DNA of 64,000 bases from Halothece sp. PCC 7418 (GTDB lineage Bacteria > Cyanobacteriota > Cyanobacteriia > Cyanobacteriales > Rubidibacteraceae). The DNA is taken from contig NC_019779.1 of NCBI RefSeq assembly GCF_000317635.1, forward strand, positions 3,596,001 through 3,660,000. The letters run 5' to 3'. The notes beneath the pieces are model-generated. The model searched no databases, was not told the DNA's origin, and saw only the letters and a program-made list of their open reading frames with translations. Shown here in pieces: positions 55,251 through 62,979 of the stretch (the first letter of the stretch is position 1; the number at the start of each line of letters is the position of its first letter). The position numbers were made by a program, and so were the translations under genes.

Positions 55251-56282
55251 TTACCAGTCTTCGTCAGAACTGTGATTTTCAATCAAAGATTGTAGTTTCG
55301 AGCCAGAGTCACCCGCGTTAAATATATGTAAACCAAACTCTTGACTCAGTTGTTGGGCAACTTTTAAGCCACGAACACTGTAACCAGCTTCGCTAATCAA
55401 GGGAGAGAAAATTCCAACTCCCAATTGATTAGGAATAACTAGAAAAGTCCCCCCTCCGATGCTACTTTGGGTGGGAATTCCCACTTGATAAAACCATTGC
55501 TGTGAATCGTTACCTAAACCACAATTGAGCATCAGACTTAACAAGTCTTGTACATAGGCTTTCTCGATCGCTGCTTGTTCTGTAATGGGATTAATTCCAC
55601 CATTGGCTAAGGTAGCAGCAATCATCGCCACATCATTACTGCTGACGAGAACTGCTTGTAGGTCAAAGTAGAGTTTCAGTGTATCTTGTAACTGGTCAGA
55701 TAAGACCCCACATTGGCGCAACCAAAACCCTAATCCTCGTTCATAGTTCCCTGCAGCTTTTTGTGCTTGTAAAACTGAGGTATCCACTTCTAGGGATCTT
55801 CCCGTATAACGACTGAGTTTATCTAAAACCCGTTGTAAGCGTTCTGGGAGAGAATCCCCCTTAATCAGATCCACAACTGTAATCGCACCAGCAGGGGATA
55901 ATGGGTTTTTGGGAAGACGAGTATCTGTGGTCAGTTCTAGTTGGTAAAGATTCTTATGGGAGGGTTCAACACTGACGCGCTTGGTAACATACTCTCGACC
56001 ATAATCTTCTAAAGCCACACCATAGACCAGCAAGTTCACTAAATTTTGTAAGGTAAAAAATTGGTTGGTATCACCGACCTCAAACTCTTCTCCCTGCATC
56101 GTAATGGCGTTAATGCCAAAAGAATCCGATTCAATGGGAATTAATTCAGGGGGATAATTGGTGATTTTTCCCTCTTCTACGGGTTGAAACTTTTCATGGA
56201 TATCACTCAAATAACTCCGAAAAGGAGAGGTAATACCCTGAATAGAGCTTGCTAATGATTCGAGTTCGTTGGCTTGGTTCAT
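55251..56282 (-). CDS. Glutaminase-fold protein lacking the catalytic Ser and Lys
   Basis: 343 residues over the GlsA serine-dependent beta-lactamase-like glutaminase fold, with matches to ALEDYGREYVTKRVSVEPS, GAITVVDLI, LATLANGGINP-type and GIPTQSSIGGGTFLV stretches. Active glutaminases have FSIQSISKVF; here the same place reads FTLQNLVNLL, so the nucleophile is Asn80 and the general-base lysine Asn83. The NxGAI substrate motif is SPAGAI. Catalysis is therefore unlikely; it may sense glutamine or act as a scaffold. 86 bp from the ParA gene and 130 bp from the PAS gene. Confidence 0.8.
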   Translation of the reverse strand: MNQANELESLASSIQGITSPFRSYLSDIHEKFQPVEEGKITNYPPELIPIESDSFGINAITMQGEEFEVGDTNQFFTLQNLVNLLVYGVALEDYGREYVTKRVSVEPSHKNLYQLELTTDTRLPKNPLSPAGAITVVDLIKGDSLPERLQRVLDKLSRYTGRSLEVDTSVLQAQKAAGNYERGLGFWLRQCGVLSDQLQDTLKLYFDLQAVLVSSNDVAMIAATLANGGINPITEQAAIEKAYVQDLLSLMLNCGLGNDSQQWFYQVGIPTQSSIGGGTFLVIPNQLGVGIFSPLISEAGYSVRGLKVAQQLSQEFGLHIFNAGDSGSKLQSLIENHSSDEDW

Positions 56283-56368
56283 TTTGATTAATCCTCATTT
56301 TTAAGAAATAATATATTGTGCCATGAATCTGGGAAGAATCGAATGTTACTAATGGATAAGACTCGCCC

Positions 56369-57124
56369 TCACTCCATAATTTGTTGCGCCACCTTTTGAA
56401 ATTCTTCACTAATGGGATGATTAGGGTTGCTGATAATAAAAACGCCTTCACTGGCTAGTTTAGCCATATCTACAGAAAGCGGAAAGATCCCAGCAACTGG
56501 TAAATCATAAACCTGCTCAATTTTGTCTCTTAATTTCTTAAAACTCATGGTAGTCAGCGCTTTATTCACCGCTAAAACCATTTTCCGAACCTTTAAACGA
56601 CGGGCAACATCAACCGTTACTGCTGTTCCTTGATAGTCTTGCTTGTCTGGACGCAAAATGAGAATGACAAAATGAGAAATTGCAATAGAAAGAAACGTAT
56701 CTTTCGATAATCCTGGATGGGTATCAATAAATAAATAATCTAGCTTGAGACTTTTCACTAACTTCCGAAAACCATCATGAAGCAGACTCACTTTATATCC
56801 TTCTTTTAGAATTCTGGCAATATCGTCAGCGCGAGTGCTGGAAGGAACTAAAAATATCTTGCCATCCCCTTTAATCCCAACATTATTGCTCACATCATAA
56901 GCGGTGTCTTCGATTCCTGTTGCGCCCCATAAATATGTATTGAGAGTATGATTGAGATTCTCAACGTCAAAGTTAAAAATATTATGAATCCCTGGGGATG
57001 GCAGATCAATGTCAACAACCCCAACTCGTTTTCCTTGGTTCGCAATAGCGGTAGCAAGGTTAGCGGTAAAACTTGATTTACCTGTACCGCCTCGATAAGA
57101 ATGGATGGCAATTACTTTTGGCAT
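56369..57124 (-). CDS. ParA/MinD-family ATPase
   Basis: 251 residues from ATG 57124 (MPKVIAIHSYRGGTGKSS); the frame opens earlier at 57223 without family similarity. It has a deviant Walker A with both lysine/arginine contacts (YRGGTGKSS, K16), switch I VDIDLPSPGIHNIF and Walker B LDYLFIDTHPGLS. Such ATPases position cargo or proteins on DNA or membrane. No parB or minC is adjacent; instead it begins a three-gene run with a glutaminase-like and a PAS protein. No chromosome-partition context, so a protein-positioning or switch role is inferred. Confidence 0.87.
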   Translation of the reverse strand: MPKVIAIHSYRGGTGKSSFTANLATAIANQGKRVGVVDIDLPSPGIHNIFNFDVENLNHTLNTYLWGATGIEDTAYDVSNNVGIKGDGKIFLVPSSTRADDIARILKEGYKVSLLHDGFRKLVKSLKLDYLFIDTHPGLSKDTFLSIAISHFVILILRPDKQDYQGTAVTVDVARRLKVRKMVLAVNKALTTMSFKKLRDKIEQVYDLPVAGIFPLSVDMAKLASEGVFIISNPNHPISEEFQKVAQQIME

Positions 57125-57311
57125 TTTGATCAAGTGGATGACATTGAAGGTGGACTTAAGGTCTGGAGTGAGAAAAATTACGATTCCATCATACCACGGT
57201 AAGGTTTTTCCTTTGATAAACAAATCACAAAACTAAAAAGCAACACAAGCGATGAGATTGCCCGATTTTTTTGAGTATGATCACCCTTCCCTTTCTACGT
57301 GATTAGACTTC

Positions 57312-57350
57312 CTAAAAATAAAATCCTCGAAATGATTTCGTTCCGAGGAT
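57312..57350 (-). terminator. Rho-independent terminator of the amidohydrolase gene
   Basis: On the minus strand ATCCTCG ... CGAGGAT (57323-57329 and 57344-57350) is followed by TTTTATTTTTAG, about 46 bp past the stop at 57396. Confidence 0.78.
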
Positions 57351-57395
57351 CGTTTGATTTCTTATAGTTAATTGAAAACGGATCTTTGTTTGCTC

Positions 57396-58610
57396 TTAAA
57401 CCTTTAAGGAGGGGAGTTTTTCGACACAGCGCACAAACATTTCTACTCCCATTCCTAAAGCCGTTTCATCAAAATCAAAACGCGGGTGATGATGGGGATA
57501 ATTTAATCTTAATTCTGGATTTGCTGAACCAAGGAAAAAGTAACATCCAGGCACTTGTTCAAGGAAAAACGACATATCTTCACTGCCCATGGTCTGGCAT
57601 TCTGGAACGACTCCTGTGGGCGTTTCTACCACCGTTTGCGCCACAGACCGCACTAAATTGGTCACTCTTGCATCATTAATAACAGGAGGATACATCCGCC
57701 AGTAGTTCAGGTCATAGCTTGCGCCGTGGCTGTGGCAAATCCCACTAATAATTGATTCGACGCGCTGACCAATGTAATTTTCTAAATCGGTATTAAAATA
57801 GCGCACTGTTCCCGAAAGATAAGCGCGATCGGCAATGACATTCATCGCCGAACCTGCTTTTAATTCCCCAACCGTAACCACTGCTGAATCTGTGGGGTCA
57901 ATATTGCGGGCGACAATGGTTTGTAAAGCATTGACAATTTGGGCACTGACCACGACAGCATCAATGGTTTGATGAGGCATTGCGCCATGTCCTCCTTTAG
58001 CTTGAATCTCACATTTGAAGAGTTCCACCGCAGCCATCAGTGTCCCATCGCGCACGCCAAGAGTTCCCAAGGGGAGATTGTTCCAGAGATGCAAGCCAAT
58101 CATTGCGTCAACATCGGGATTTTTCAAGACTCCCGCTTCAATCATCGGTTTTGCGCCCCCTGGACTTTCTTCGGCGGGTTGGAAGATAATTTTGACGGTC
58201 CCTGTGATATCTTGACGGTGTTGCCAGAGATGATAAGCTGTTCCGAGCGCGATCGCGGTGTGTCCATCATGTCCACAAGCGTGCATAATCCCATCATGTT
58301 GCGATCGATAAGGGACATCATTGGCTTCCTGTACGGGTAGCGCGTCCATATCAGCGCGAATCCCCAACACTTTGCCAGATGTTCCCCCTTCAATCAGCGC
58401 GACGACCCCTGTTTGGGCGACACCTGTTTCATGGGGAATCCCCCATTCTTGCAGTTTAGAAATCACAAATTCTGAGGTAAGTTTTTCTTGGAATCCTAGT
58501 TCTGGGCGTTGATGAAAGCCCCGTCGCCATTGGACAAGATCAGATTGGAGACTTTGGATTTCAGGACGAATTTTTTCAGCGTTGATGGGTTTGATGGGAG
58601 AGACAGTCAT
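57396..58610 (-). CDS. M20D amidohydrolase (IAA-amino-acid / hippurate hydrolase type)
   Basis: 404 residues. Metal ligands are visible in IMHACGHDGHTAIALG, FQPAEESPGGAKPMIEAGVL and the closing YPHHHPRFDFDE. This subfamily hydrolyses N-acyl amino acids or amino-acid conjugates in the cytoplasm. The substrate is not determinable. It lies 7 bp downstream of bioD on the same strand, so co-transcription is likely but no biosynthetic link is evident. Confidence 0.9.
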   Translation of the reverse strand: MTVSPIKPINAEKIRPEIQSLQSDLVQWRRGFHQRPELGFQEKLTSEFVISKLQEWGIPHETGVAQTGVVALIEGGTSGKVLGIRADMDALPVQEANDVPYRSQHDGIMHACGHDGHTAIALGTAYHLWQHRQDITGTVKIIFQPAEESPGGAKPMIEAGVLKNPDVDAMIGLHLWNNLPLGTLGVRDGTLMAAVELFKCEIQAKGGHGAMPHQTIDAVVVSAQIVNALQTIVARNIDPTDSAVVTVGELKAGSAMNVIADRAYLSGTVRYFNTDLENYIGQRVESIISGICHSHGASYDLNYWRMYPPVINDARVTNLVRSVAQTVVETPTGVVPECQTMGSEDMSFFLEQVPGCYFFLGSANPELRLNYPHHHPRFDFDETALGMGVEMFVRCVEKLPSLKV

Positions 58611-58617
58611 AAGGCAA

Positions 58618-59295
58618 TTACCAGAGATACTCTAATTCTAAGTTTGACGCAATGTCGGCAAGTTTTTCAGTGTCTTTCGGATTAGATAAATAAGGAATTG
58701 TTCCTAAAATTGGGAGACCACAAAGGGTTTGGATTAAGTCATGAGGAGTCCATTGGGCTTGTTTGGCTTCTGCTTCCTCGCTAAGACAGTTGACAATCAA
58801 TCCCTTAATTTCCACTTGACTTTGACGGGCAAGGGCAACATTTGCCACCGTTTGCGCGATCGCGCCTAATTTGACGGGGACAACTAACACCACTGGTAAA
58901 CGCCAAGCAGCAGCCACATCCGCCACAGTCATTTCCCATGTCATCGGAGATCCTAGCCCCCCTAAGGCTTCGAGTAAAACCAACTCCCGTTGGGATTTCA
59001 GGCGAGTCAGGGCTTGCCAAACTGTAGTTAGATTAACGTCTTGACCTTCTTGTTCGGCAGCCAAAGGGGGCGCGATCGGAAGCGGGTAAGACAAAGGGTT
59101 GATCAACTCGGGTGATTGAGTCAAAGGGAACAATTGTTGATAAAGATGACTATCACCAGGAGTTCCCGTTTGAATCAGCTTCATAATCCCCAATTGGTCT
59201 AAGGAGCGATATTTTTGCCAGTAAGCGATCAGACTAAGCGTAACAACCGTTTTCCCAATTTCCGTATCCGTACCAGTGATTAAAAGTGTTTTCAT
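58618..59295 (-). CDS. bioD: Dethiobiotin synthetase
   Basis: 225 residues. ATP-dependent closure of the ureido ring of diaminopelargonate. Seen: the P-loop GTDTEIGKTVVTLSL, the KLIQTGTPGD substrate loop and the LLEALGGLGSPM region. The latter is usually E-G-A-G-G; here LEALGGLGSP matches cyanobacterial variants. It is divergent from prs (130 bp gap). Assignment is good; other bio genes are not in the window. Confidence 0.88.
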   Translation of the reverse strand: MKTLLITGTDTEIGKTVVTLSLIAYWQKYRSLDQLGIMKLIQTGTPGDSHLYQQLFPLTQSPELINPLSYPLPIAPPLAAEQEGQDVNLTTVWQALTRLKSQRELVLLEALGGLGSPMTWEMTVADVAAAWRLPVVLVVPVKLGAIAQTVANVALARQSQVEIKGLIVNCLSEEAEAKQAQWTPHDLIQTLCGLPILGTIPYLSNPKDTEKLADIASNLELEYLW

Positions 59296-59425
59296 TGTTT
59301 AAAATTGGATTAAGAACTTTGAGCCTGATTTCTAAACAGAAAATAGCGTCTTAAATTTATTTAAATTTCATCCTAGTCACTGAGGATGATATGATTGCAA
59401 CGAACTGAGGTTAAAGAGAAAGCCC

Positions 59426-60418
59426 GTGAGCCATTCTGCTACTTTAACGCTTCAACCCCCATTGAGCCAACTTCCTGATCAAAACCGTTTACGCATCTTC
59501 TCGGGCTCTGCAAATGAGCCCCTTGCCCAAGAGGTAGCCACTTATTTAGGGCTAGAATTGGGACCGATGGTGAGAAAACGGTTTGCTGATGGTGAACTCT
59601 ATGTTCAAATCCAGGAATCGATTCGCGGTTGTGACGTTTACTTGATCCAACCCTGTTGTCATCCCGTTAATGACAACTTGATGGAACTGTTGATTATGAT
59701 CGACGCTTGTCGTCGTGCGTCTGCTCGTCAAATTACAGCAGTGATCCCTTACTATAGTTACGCTCGTGCTGATCGCAAGACAGCAGGACGAGAATCAATC
59801 ACTGCCAAGCTGGTGGCGAACTTAATTACAGAAGCTGGCGCAAGCCGTGTTCTTGCCATGGACTTACACTCAGCACAAATTCAGGGGTATTTCGATATTC
59901 CTTTAGATCACGTCTATGGTTCTCCTGTACTGATTCAATATATTGCTAGCAAGCAACTTTCTGATTTGGTTGTTGTCTCTCCTGATGTGGGAGGGGTAGC
60001 AAGGGCAAGAGCGTTTGCTAAAAAATTAGATGATGCTCCCCTCGCCATTATTGATAAACGTCGTCATAGCCATAATGAAGCTGAAGTCCTTAATTTAATT
60101 GGGGATGTCAAAGGAAAAACTGCCGTCATGGTGGATGACTTAATTGATACAGCAGGAACAATGCTGGAGGGATCTCGTTTGCTGCGTAAAGAAGGAGCAG
60201 AGCAGGTTTATGCTTGTGCTACCCACCCTGTTTTATCTGGACCTGCCCGAGAACGCTTATTTGGCGGTGCGTTTGAAGAAGTCATTGTCAGTAACACCAT
60301 TCCTGTTCCTGGCTACCAAGAAATTGAAGAACTAACCGTTTTATCCGTAGCCAATTTGATTGGTGAAGCCATTTCCCGAATTCATGAAGAAAGCTCGGTG
60401 AGCAGTATGTTCCGTTAG
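59426..60418 (+). CDS. prs: Ribose-phosphate pyrophosphokinase
   Basis: 330 residues from GTG 59426. Makes PRPP for nucleotide, histidine and tryptophan synthesis. Seen: the FADGELYVQIQESIRG loop, PYYSYARADRK, DLHSAQIQGYFDIP and the PRPP-binding VMVDDLIDTAGTM. Class I type. A hairpin follows the stop. Confidence 0.96.
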   Translation: MSHSATLTLQPPLSQLPDQNRLRIFSGSANEPLAQEVATYLGLELGPMVRKRFADGELYVQIQESIRGCDVYLIQPCCHPVNDNLMELLIMIDACRRASARQITAVIPYYSYARADRKTAGRESITAKLVANLITEAGASRVLAMDLHSAQIQGYFDIPLDHVYGSPVLIQYIASKQLSDLVVVSPDVGGVARARAFAKKLDDAPLAIIDKRRHSHNEAEVLNLIGDVKGKTAVMVDDLIDTAGTMLEGSRLLRKEGAEQVYACATHPVLSGPARERLFGGAFEEVIVSNTIPVPGYQEIEELTVLSVANLIGEAISRIHEESSVSSMFR

Positions 60419-60424
60419 GAAGGT

Positions 60425-60472
60425 GGCAAGGTCAATCAGAAGTCAGCCCAAAAAAATTGACTCTGCCTTGCC
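60425..60472 (+). terminator. Hairpin after prs
   Basis: GGCAAGG-TCAAT pairs with ATTGA-ctctg-CCTTGCC (60425-60436 with 60456-60472). A weak T-run follows. It ends about 45 bp before the tRNA gene. Confidence 0.6.
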
Positions 60473-60516
60473 ATTTCTCAAAAAGCTGTGTTAAGATTGT
60501 AAACGCTTTCGCAAAC

Positions 60517-60588
60517 GGCTCAGTAGCTCAGCGGTAGAGCAGGGGACTCATAAGCCCTTGGTCGCGTGTTCAAATCACGCCTGAGCCA
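60517..60588 (+). tRNA. tRNA-Met (anticodon CAT)
   Basis: 72 nt including the discriminator A. The acceptor stem GGCTCAG / CTGAGCC pairs perfectly, the D-arm is GCTC-AGCGGTA-GAGC, the anticodon loop is CTCATAA and the T-arm GCGTG-TTCAAAT-CACGC. CCA is not encoded. The acceptor stem with a fully paired first base pair fits elongator tRNA-Met rather than initiator. A lysidine-modified Ile2 tRNA is possible but less likely. Its 3' end borders a mosaic of mobile-element relics. Confidence 0.92.
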
Positions 60589-60652
60589 TTCTTTCTAGAA
60601 GGTCACTAACTTAGTAGTACAAGATTAGTACAAATCAAGGCAACGCCTTACA

Positions 60653-60745
60653 ATTAGCCAGTCAGAAAGCCATTGGTTTCAAACCGATGGACGGGGCTTA
60701 CAAGCGTCGTCACCCTCGTTCCGACGACAGCCCCTCATGAATGGC
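60653..60745 (-). mobile_element. Relic of a tnpB-type element right end / omega-RNA-like sequence
   Basis: On the minus strand ATTCATGAGGGG, a GTCGTC ... GACGAC stem, CCCCGTCCATCGG and TTTGAAACC ... CTGACTGG follow one another. The 3' part matches 35667-35705, and the 5' ATTCATGAGGGG ... CCCCGTC frame matches 61894-61950 on the opposite strand. No transposase gene is attached. Confidence 0.6.
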
Positions 60746-61101
60746 GAACAAAGACTTTAGTCTTCTGTGTCTGCTATGATATGCGAAACCCAAAGATGGT
60801 GAAAAACCCATCAGGTTCACTGAAAAACCTTGTTAATACTTAAACAACGGAGTCTTGCTCGCGCCCTATGAAAGTAACTTGCAAGTAATCTAAAAAGTAG
60901 AGATACAGCTAAACTTTCGTTTAGCCAAGGTCTGTAGGGCATCTTTGAACGGGCGCATCCTCACTTCGCTCCGGCTTCGGGAGACTCCTTTCTAACACTC
61001 GATTTGTGATTTTAATCCATTGAGTGGTTTCGATTGGAATCCACGCGATTTTAATCCGTGGAGAGTTCAAGACTAATGATAAGAAATTCTAATTTAAGTC
61101 G
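60746..61101. other. Non-coding stretch with short direct and inverted repeats
   Basis: No gene is seen. GATTTTAATCC occurs twice (around 61009-61019 and 61046-61057), the second within a CCACG/CGTGG hairpin. It looks like remains of mobile DNA or a structured RNA. It leads directly to the duplicated cobN segment. Confidence 0.4.
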
Positions 61102-61845
61102 GCGCGATCGCGCTACCGAATTTTTGGCTCGAAACCAGGCGCCTATGGTGCAGGCTTACAAGGCTTAATTGAAGCCCAAAACTGGCAATCTGACGAAGAT
61201 TTAGCCCAGGCTTACATCAACTGGAGTAGTTACGCTTACACCCGCCAAGGAATCGGAAAAGCAGCCCCCCAAGCCTTTAGTCAACGCCTCGAAAACTTAC
61301 AAGTGGTCCTCCATAACCAAGACAACCGCGAACATGATTTATTAGACTCCGACGACTATTATCAATTCCAAGGAGGATTAACTGCTGCGGTACGGGCGGT
61401 CAGAGGGAAAAATCCTCAGACCTATTTCGGGGATAATTCTGTGATGGAAAACCCGAAAGTGAGACAATTAAGTGAAGAAATCACCCGTGTTTATCGGTCT
61501 CGGGTGGTCAACCCCAAATGGATCGAAGGGGTAATGCGTCATGGCTACAAAGGGGCGTTTGAAATGTCAGCCACCGTCGATTATCTCTTCGCCTATGATG
61601 CAACCGCGCAATGTGTTCAAGATTATATGTATGAAGGGGTCACGCAAGCCTATCTTCTTGATGAGAACGTTCAACAGTTTTTAGAAGAGAAAAACCCTTG
61701 GGCGATGCGAGATATTGCAGAAAGACTGTTAGAAGCCCAACAACGAGGAATGTGGAATAATGCTTCTCCCGAAACCCTAGACCAACTAAGAAATATCGTT
61801 CACCAAGCAGAAGGAGTGGTAGAAGAGAGAATATAGCGGTGAGGG
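61102..61845 (+). pseudogene. Inverted 744-bp duplicate of the 3' end of cobN
   Basis: The segment repeats positions 9676 down to 8933 of the minus strand, without any difference I could find where I compared them, and encodes the last 244 or so CobN residues to the stop (GVVEERI). One border is the 12-mer GCGCGATCGCGC, the other GGTGAGGG, where the IS607 element starts at the cobN locus. It has no promoter or start of its own, so it is a non-functional fragment. The identity implies recent copying or gene conversion. Confidence 0.93.
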
Positions 61846-61893
61846 TCAGTTGTTTAAGGATGTCGAAGTCCGACTTCTATTTCTTGGGCGACG

Positions 61894-61950
61894 ATTCATG
61901 AGGGGAGTAGCGTCTGGGGAAACCCCAGATGTTTATACACCCCGTCACCC
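61894..61950 (+). mobile_element. Orphan omega-RNA-like right end of a tnpB element
   Basis: ATTCATGAGGGG, an inner GTCTGGGG-aaa-CCCCAGAT hairpin, and CCCCGTCACCC follow one another. The outer frame matches the inverted relic at 60653-60745, so the cobN fragment lies between two oppositely oriented element ends. A 67-codon frame (61850-62053) over it has no recognisable domain. The remaining bases up to 62140 show no gene. Confidence 0.55.
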
Positions 61951-62140
61951 TGTTAACTTAACGGTACAATGGGGGTCTTCTTGTCGCATTAAGATAAAAT
62001 CGAGACACCCGAGTCTTGAGGTTATGGACTGTGAAATAATAGACTCAGTCTGAGTTACGATCAATCAATTTGTTCGCTTGTTTCAGCTTGTGGCTTTATG
62101 ATGGGGTGTGTGTGGTGTGAAGTGAAGTGAAAGGAATAAG

Positions 62141-62872
62141 ATGACTGCTCAAAGCCAACTTATCTCCGTTAAGGTCTTACGGGGCGCAATTAAACGTAGC
62201 GTTGACCCATTTGTCAGTAAGAACAAATATAAAACAATTGCCCTCGTTGCCAAAGATGGAGAAGTATTCAAACGATTATTCGATATTTTATTCTCCTTAG
62301 CGGTATTAGTTCTCTGTTCTCCGCTTTATTTGCTATTAGCCATTTTGATTAAACTCAGTTCCCCCGGACCTGTGTTTTATATTCAAGAACGGATTGGCAA
62401 GAATTATCGCGCTTTCCGTTGCATTAAGTTTAGAACGATGGTTAATAATGCGGATGCGATGATGGACCGTTTAATGCTGGAGTATCCAGAATTGCGGGAA
62501 GAATACGAAGAAAACTTTAAATTAAAAGATGATCCCCGAGTCACTCCAGTGGGGAAATTTTTACGTTATACCAGCCTTGATGAGCTTCCTCAGTTTTGGA
62601 ATGTCCTGAGAGGTGACATGAGTGTTGTCGGACCGCGTCCTTTAGTGCCAGAAGAACTTTATAAATATGGTCGTCATATTGATAAAATCCTGACGATCCG
62701 ACCTGGGATCACGGGTTTATGGCAGGTTTCTGGGCGCAATGATATCCCTTACGAAAGGCGTGTCAATATGGATGTATATTACGTAAATTTTCGGAACTGG
62801 TTACTCGATTTTTGGGTCATTATCAAAACAATTGGAGTCATTCTCTTTCCTCAAGATAATGGTGGATACTAA
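62141..62872 (+). CDS. Undecaprenyl-phosphate sugar-1-phosphate transferase
   Basis: 243 residues. One membrane segment is visible (LFDILFSLAVLVLCSPLYLL), followed by the bacterial sugar transferase core: FYIQERIGKNYRAFRCIKFRTM, VTPVGKFLRYTSLDELPQFW and the SVVGPRPLVPEE motif, ending with RPGITGLWQVSGRNDIPYERR. It lacks the four-helix N-terminal half of WcaJ, so it is a short PglC/WbaP-core type. It loads the first sugar phosphate onto the lipid carrier for exopolysaccharide or O-antigen. It is followed by gmd, so both likely belong to a surface polysaccharide locus. Confidence 0.92.
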   Translation: MTAQSQLISVKVLRGAIKRSVDPFVSKNKYKTIALVAKDGEVFKRLFDILFSLAVLVLCSPLYLLLAILIKLSSPGPVFYIQERIGKNYRAFRCIKFRTMVNNADAMMDRLMLEYPELREEYEENFKLKDDPRVTPVGKFLRYTSLDELPQFWNVLRGDMSVVGPRPLVPEELYKYGRHIDKILTIRPGITGLWQVSGRNDIPYERRVNMDVYYVNFRNWLLDFWVIIKTIGVILFPQDNGGY

Positions 62873-62979
62873 GTGAGTGACAAGGTGATAGGGGGATCAT
62901 AAGATAGAGTTCTCCCTCTTAACCGCTCTCCCCCCTGTCACAGCCAACGTTTAAATTCCTCACCAATGAAATAATAATC

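Noticed and set aside
60746-61101. Group II intron or other ribozyme
   Set aside because: There are short repeats and hairpins but no intron-encoded protein, no domain V-like hairpin and no clear 5' motif.
61850-62053. A 67-codon frame after the cobN duplicate
   Set aside because: It crosses an omega-RNA-like hairpin structure and has no family resemblance or clear ribosome site.
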